Assembly: GCA_903888395.1 (NCBI GenBank)
Contig: CAISTO010000064.1
Span: 1-9,320, forward strand
DNA: 9,320 nt
DNA from: an uncultured Bacteroidota bacterium
GTDB taxonomy: Bacteria; Bacteroidota; Bacteroidia; UKL13-3
Reading direction: 5' to 3'
Both the position numbers and the translations under genes were made by a program. The notes under the pieces are model-generated. The model saw only the letters and a list, made by a program, of their open reading frames with translations, searched no databases and was not told where the DNA came from. This document shows positions 6,459 through 9,320 of this stretch, piece after piece. Numbering within the stretch: the first letter of the stretch is position 1; each line of letters starts with the position of its first letter.

Positions 6459-8462
6459 TTATTTGTAACTACGTTGTGCAATTTTTATGTTTTCGTAAAC
6501 TAGCTCTTCTTGGTGTAAGTCCCAATTTCCTGTTTCTTTAAATTCCCAAGCCGAAACATTTTTAAAATTTTCATCATCACGTAAAGCTTCACCTTCTTCA
6601 GTTTGATGGTCTTCACGGAAATGTCCGCCACAACTTTCATTGCGTTCTAAAGCATCTTTACACATTAACTCGCCTAGTTCAATAAAGTCGGCAACACGTC
6701 CGGCCTTCTCTAATTCAGGGTTAAAATCATTGGCCTCACCAGTAACGCGAACATCTTTCCAAAACTCTTCACGCAGTGCTTGAATATCTGAAATTGCTTT
6801 GGTTAAATCTTTTACATTACGAGACATTCCGCAATTATCCCATATAATTTTACCTAAACGCTTATGGAAAAAATCAACAGGTTTGGTGCCTTTAACGGCA
6901 AATAATTTTTCAATAGTAGATTGAACATTTTTTTCCGCTTCTACAAATGCTTCATGGTCTGTTGAAATTGATTTTACACTAATTTCGTTGGCCAAGTATG
7001 CACCAATAGTATAAGGAATAACAAAATAACCATCGGCCAAACCTTGCATTAAAGCAGAAGCTCCCAAACGATTTGCACCGTGATCAGAGAAATTAGCTTC
7101 ACCCAAAGCATACAAACCAGGAACCGTTGTCATTAAGTTATAATCCACCCAAAGTCCACCCATGGTATAATGAACCGCAGGGTATATCATCATTGGATTT
7201 TCATAAGGATTTACTCCAGTAATTTGTTTGTACATGTCAAATAAATTACCATATTTTTCCTTAATAACTTCATGTCCAAATTCAGTTAATTGTGCTTCAG
7301 TAGGATTTGAAATATGTTTTAAAGTAGCTACTTGTTTACCATATTTATACTTCATGTTAAAAGCAAAATCTAAGTATACTGCTTCACCAGTTTTGTTCAC
7401 ACCAAAACCCGCATCACAACGTTCTTTAGCAGCACGGGAAGCCACATCTCTAGGAACTAAATTCCCAAAAGCAGGGTAACGTCTTTCTAAATAATAATCT
7501 CTATCTTCTTCTTTTAAATCGTTAGGATTTAATTTTCCATTGCGAATTGCTTCCGCATCTTCTTTACGTTTTGGAACCCAAATTCTTCCATCATTACGCA
7601 ACGATTCACTCATTAAAGTTAATTTTGATTGGTGATCGCCAGAAACAGGAATGCAAGTTGGGTGAATTTGAGTATAGCATGGATTAGCAAAGTAAGCACC
7701 TTTTTTATGCGCTTTCCAAGCTGCAGTTACATTACAAGCCATGGCATTTGTAGAAAGGTAAAACACATTTCCATATCCACCAGTACATAATAAAACTGCA
7801 TGACCGAAATGACGTTCTAGTTTACCAGAAACTAAATCGCGGGCAATAATTCCACGGCATTTACCATCAATATTTACTACTTCTAGCATTTCATGACGTG
7901 CAAACATTTGAACATTTCCTATACCTATTTGGCGTTGCAAACCAGAATATGCTCCTAATAATAATTGTTGGCCGGTTTGACCAGCAGCATAAAAAGTACG
8001 TTGAACTTGTGTTCCACCAAATGAACGGTTACTTAATAATCCACCGTATTCGCGCGCAAAAGGAACTCCACTTGCCACAGCTTGATCAATGATATTACTA
8101 CTTACTTCGGCTAAACGATGCACATTTGCTTCTCTTGCACGGTAATCACCACCTTTTATTGTATCGTAAAATAAACGATACACTGAATCGCCATCATTTT
8201 GATAGTTTTTTGCTGCATTTATACCTCCTTGCGCTGCAATTGAATGCGCACGTCTTGGTGAATCTTGAAAACAAAATACTTTTACTTTATAACCTAGTTC
8301 GGCCAAAGATGTAGCAGCCGATGATCCTGCTAATCCTGAGCCAACAACCACAATTTCTAAATTTCTTTTATTGGAAGGATTTACCAATTGAACTGATGAC
8401 TTGTATTTAGTCCATTTTGTTTCCAAATCACCTGCTGGAATTTTTGAGTCAATTTTTGACAT
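6459..8462 (-). CDS. sdhA: Succinate dehydrogenase flavoprotein subunit
   Basis: The catalytic subunit oxidises succinate to fumarate using covalently bound FAD, in the TCA cycle and respiratory chain. The 667 residues are typical of the B-type (Bacillus/Bacteroidota) form. The FAD-binding GSGLAG is at 41-46. RRAHSIAAQGGINA at 70-83 contains His73, the predicted covalent 8-alpha-histidyl FAD attachment site. Substrate-site residues aligned with E. coli SdhA are His267 in QIHPT (265-269), Arg338 in PRDVASR (337-343), His431 in HYTMGG (431-436) and Arg465 in HGANRLGASAL (461-471). The C-terminal helical and capping region (about 505-667) includes CGGHFREDHQ at 611-620. The start at 8462 keeps the MSKIDSKIP N-terminus usual in this phylum. 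sdhC ends 20 bases upstream, so the two are almost certainly co-transcribed. No defect is visible. Direction (dehydrogenase or fumarate reductase) is inferred from the operon type. Confidence 0.97.
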   Translation of the reverse strand: MSKIDSKIPAGDLETKWTKYKSSVQLVNPSNKRNLEIVVVGSGLAGSSAATSLAELGYKVKVFCFQDSPRRAHSIAAQGGINAAKNYQNDGDSVYRLFYDTIKGGDYRAREANVHRLAEVSSNIIDQAVASGVPFAREYGGLLSNRSFGGTQVQRTFYAAGQTGQQLLLGAYSGLQRQIGIGNVQMFARHEMLEVVNIDGKCRGIIARDLVSGKLERHFGHAVLLCTGGYGNVFYLSTNAMACNVTAAWKAHKKGAYFANPCYTQIHPTCIPVSGDHQSKLTLMSESLRNDGRIWVPKRKEDAEAIRNGKLNPNDLKEEDRDYYLERRYPAFGNLVPRDVASRAAKERCDAGFGVNKTGEAVYLDFAFNMKYKYGKQVATLKHISNPTEAQLTEFGHEVIKEKYGNLFDMYKQITGVNPYENPMMIYPAVHYTMGGLWVDYNLMTTVPGLYALGEANFSDHGANRLGASALMQGLADGYFVIPYTIGAYLANEISVKSISTDHEAFVEAEKNVQSTIEKLFAVKGTKPVDFFHKRLGKIIWDNCGMSRNVKDLTKAISDIQALREEFWKDVRVTGEANDFNPELEKAGRVADFIELGELMCKDALERNESCGGHFREDHQTEEGEALRDDENFKNVSAWEFKETGNWDLHQEELVYENIKIAQRSYK

Positions 8463-8482
8463 ATTAGTGTTTGTTAATTTTT

Positions 8483-9157
8483 TTATTTAATAATATCGAA
8501 ATGCATTGCAATTGGCATCATTGCAAAAATGAATGAAATAAGTATTGAAAATACATTTCCAAATGATTTGATAAATGGCGTGTATTTTTTATGGTTAATT
8601 CCCAAAGTTTGAAAGGCCGATTGAAAACCATGCATTAAGTGATATCCCAATGAAATTACACCTAATAAATAAATTAGCACATTCAATGGGCTTTCAAAAA
8701 CTTCTTTTAATTCTAAATAAGTGTTGTGGCTTAAAATTGTTCCATTGAACTGAGCTGCTTTTGTTCCTATCCAAAAATGAGAAAGGTGAATAACTAAGAA
8801 AATTAATAACAATGAACCCAAAATTCCCATGGAGCGTGAATACCATTTGCTGTTAGCTTTTCCATCGTATGAAGCATATTTTACAGGACGAGATTTATTA
8901 TTATTTAATGTAATTACTAAAGCTTTAACCACATGAAGTATTAAGCCAATAAACAAAACTACTTCTACAATTCTAATCAATGGATTTGTAGCCATAAACT
9001 GTGCTCCAGCATTAAATGTAACGCCACCATCATTTAAAAATATGAGTGAGTTTAAAGTACAATGTACAATAAGGAAAGTTATTAGAAACAATCCTGTAAT
9101 AGCCATGATTAATTTTTGTCCCAGCGATGAGCTAAACATTTTAGAAATCCAATTCAT
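8483..9157 (-). CDS. sdhC: Succinate dehydrogenase cytochrome b subunit (b558 family)
   Basis: The single membrane anchor of a B-type complex passes electrons through heme b to quinone, probably menaquinone in this phylum. The 224 residues form five hydrophobic helices at roughly 15-35, 60-82, 109-131, 156-178 and 198-218. Candidate heme ligands are His32 (helix 1), His75 (helix 2), His124 or His127 (helix 3) and His173 or His176 (helix 4), the one-per-helix pattern of di-heme single-subunit anchors such as Wolinella FrdC. LIVHCTLN at 29-36 and GYHLMHGFQSAFQTLG at 171-186 are the most family-like stretches. The absence of a separate SdhD gene fits this class. The ATG at 9155-9157 lies just before the amphipathic start and first helix; the leader is A-rich without a Shine-Dalgarno sequence. 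It is the first gene of the operon, 20 bases before sdhA. Confidence 0.94.
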   Translation of the reverse strand: MNWISKMFSSSLGQKLIMAITGLFLITFLIVHCTLNSLIFLNDGGVTFNAGAQFMATNPLIRIVEVVLFIGLILHVVKALVITLNNNKSRPVKYASYDGKANSKWYSRSMGILGSLLLIFLVIHLSHFWIGTKAAQFNGTILSHNTYLELKEVFESPLNVLIYLLGVISLGYHLMHGFQSAFQTLGINHKKYTPFIKSFGNVFSILISFIFAMMPIAMHFDIIK

Positions 9158-9187
9158 TTTTTTATAGTTATTAATAATTTATGACTG

Positions 9188-9219
9188 CGAATGTAACCGA
9201 TGATTTGAAAGAGTCTAAA
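9188..9219 (-). promoter_or_regulatory. Candidate proximal promoter of sdhCAB
   Basis: On the minus strand TTTA (9216-9219) is followed after 20 bases by TACATTCG (9188-9195). Against the Bacteroidota pattern TTTG/TAnnTTTG this is 3 of 4 and 5 of 6 matches with correct spacing. Transcription would start about 20-30 bases before the sdhC ATG. A second promoter-like element lies further upstream at 9286-9320, so the operon may have two starts or only one of these may be real. Confidence 0.35.
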
Positions 9220-9285
9220 TGATTAATATCAAAACGAGTAATTATTATTTACTTGAATTGGTTTAAAAACCACATTCGTTTCTCT

Positions 9286-9320
9286 AGCAAATTTGTAATT
9301 TTTGGATATTTAAAATCAAA
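9286..9320 (-). promoter_or_regulatory. Promoter-like element far upstream of sdhC
   Basis: On the minus strand it begins TTTGATTTT at the window edge and ends TACAAATTTGCT. It matches the 35-bp element before the T9SS gene (5436-5470) at 27 of 35 positions without gaps; the differences are mostly in the middle, as expected for two boxes with a free spacer. It lies 128 bases before the sdhC ATG, so it would give a long leader. It may continue beyond the window. The rest of 9158-9285 holds no gene that I can support. Confidence 0.35.

Noticed and set aside
9181..9266. Two tiny plus-strand frames (13 and 15 codons) with overlapping stop and start
   Set aside because: They lie in the sdhC promoter region, are very short, and nothing supports translation.
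9259..9272. Short inverted repeat TGGTTTAAAAACCA
   Set aside because: The stem is only about 5-6 bp with a minimal loop and no T-run follows on either strand; chance is likely in this composition.
1..9320. CRISPR array, insertion sequence, tRNA or rRNA
   Set aside because: No regularly spaced repeats, transposase motifs, terminal inverted repeats or RNA gene signatures are visible; all gaps are 221 bases or less.

Overview
The window looks like part of a Bacteroidota (Bacteroidetes) chromosome, probably a free-living low-GC member of the Sphingobacteria/Chitinophagia/Flavobacteria side. Three things point there: a secreted protein with a type IX secretion (T9SS) type B C-terminal sorting domain; the neighbouring pair dapB-lepB, which recurs in this phylum; and an sdhC-sdhA-sdhB operon of the single-membrane-subunit (cytochrome b558) type. 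No gene has a recognisable Shine-Dalgarno sequence and the leaders are A/T-rich, which also fits the phylum. The genus cannot be fixed from the sequence.

All seven protein-coding genes lie on the minus strand, so transcription runs from right to left. From the right: 9158-9320 is the upstream region of the respiratory operon. Then come sdhC (8483-9157), sdhA (6459-8462) and sdhB (5619-6386), which together encode a complete membrane-bound succinate:quinone oxidoreductase. The 221-base gap 5398-5618 holds a 16-bp tandem duplication at the sdhB stop codon, a small hairpin, a strong intrinsic terminator, and a promoter-like element for the next unit. No gap in the window exceeds 300 bases.

The second block starts with an 892-residue secreted T9SS cargo protein (2719-5397, GTG start). 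Three bases later and in the same frame comes a flavin-dependent oxidoreductase of the geranylgeranyl-reductase-like group (1582-2715). After a 93-base gap come dapB (748-1488, lysine/diaminopimelate synthesis) and the first 217 codons of signal peptidase I (lepB, running off the left edge). The T9SS protein has a Sec signal peptide, so it would pass through Sec and a signal peptidase such as LepB before T9SS export. That link is general biology and is not evidence of a dedicated system.

Most of the window is core metabolism, and I see no new defence, mobile or biosynthetic system. The items most worth a second look are small. A 35-bp element upstream of sdhC matches one upstream of the T9SS gene at 27 of 35 positions. 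The T9SS gene and the flavoprotein gene are joined by an in-frame TAATAA-ATG junction. The sdh terminator and the next promoter-like element overlap. Perfect short hairpins sit in the sdhA-sdhB and dapB-lepB gaps, and sdhB ends in a tandem repeat.
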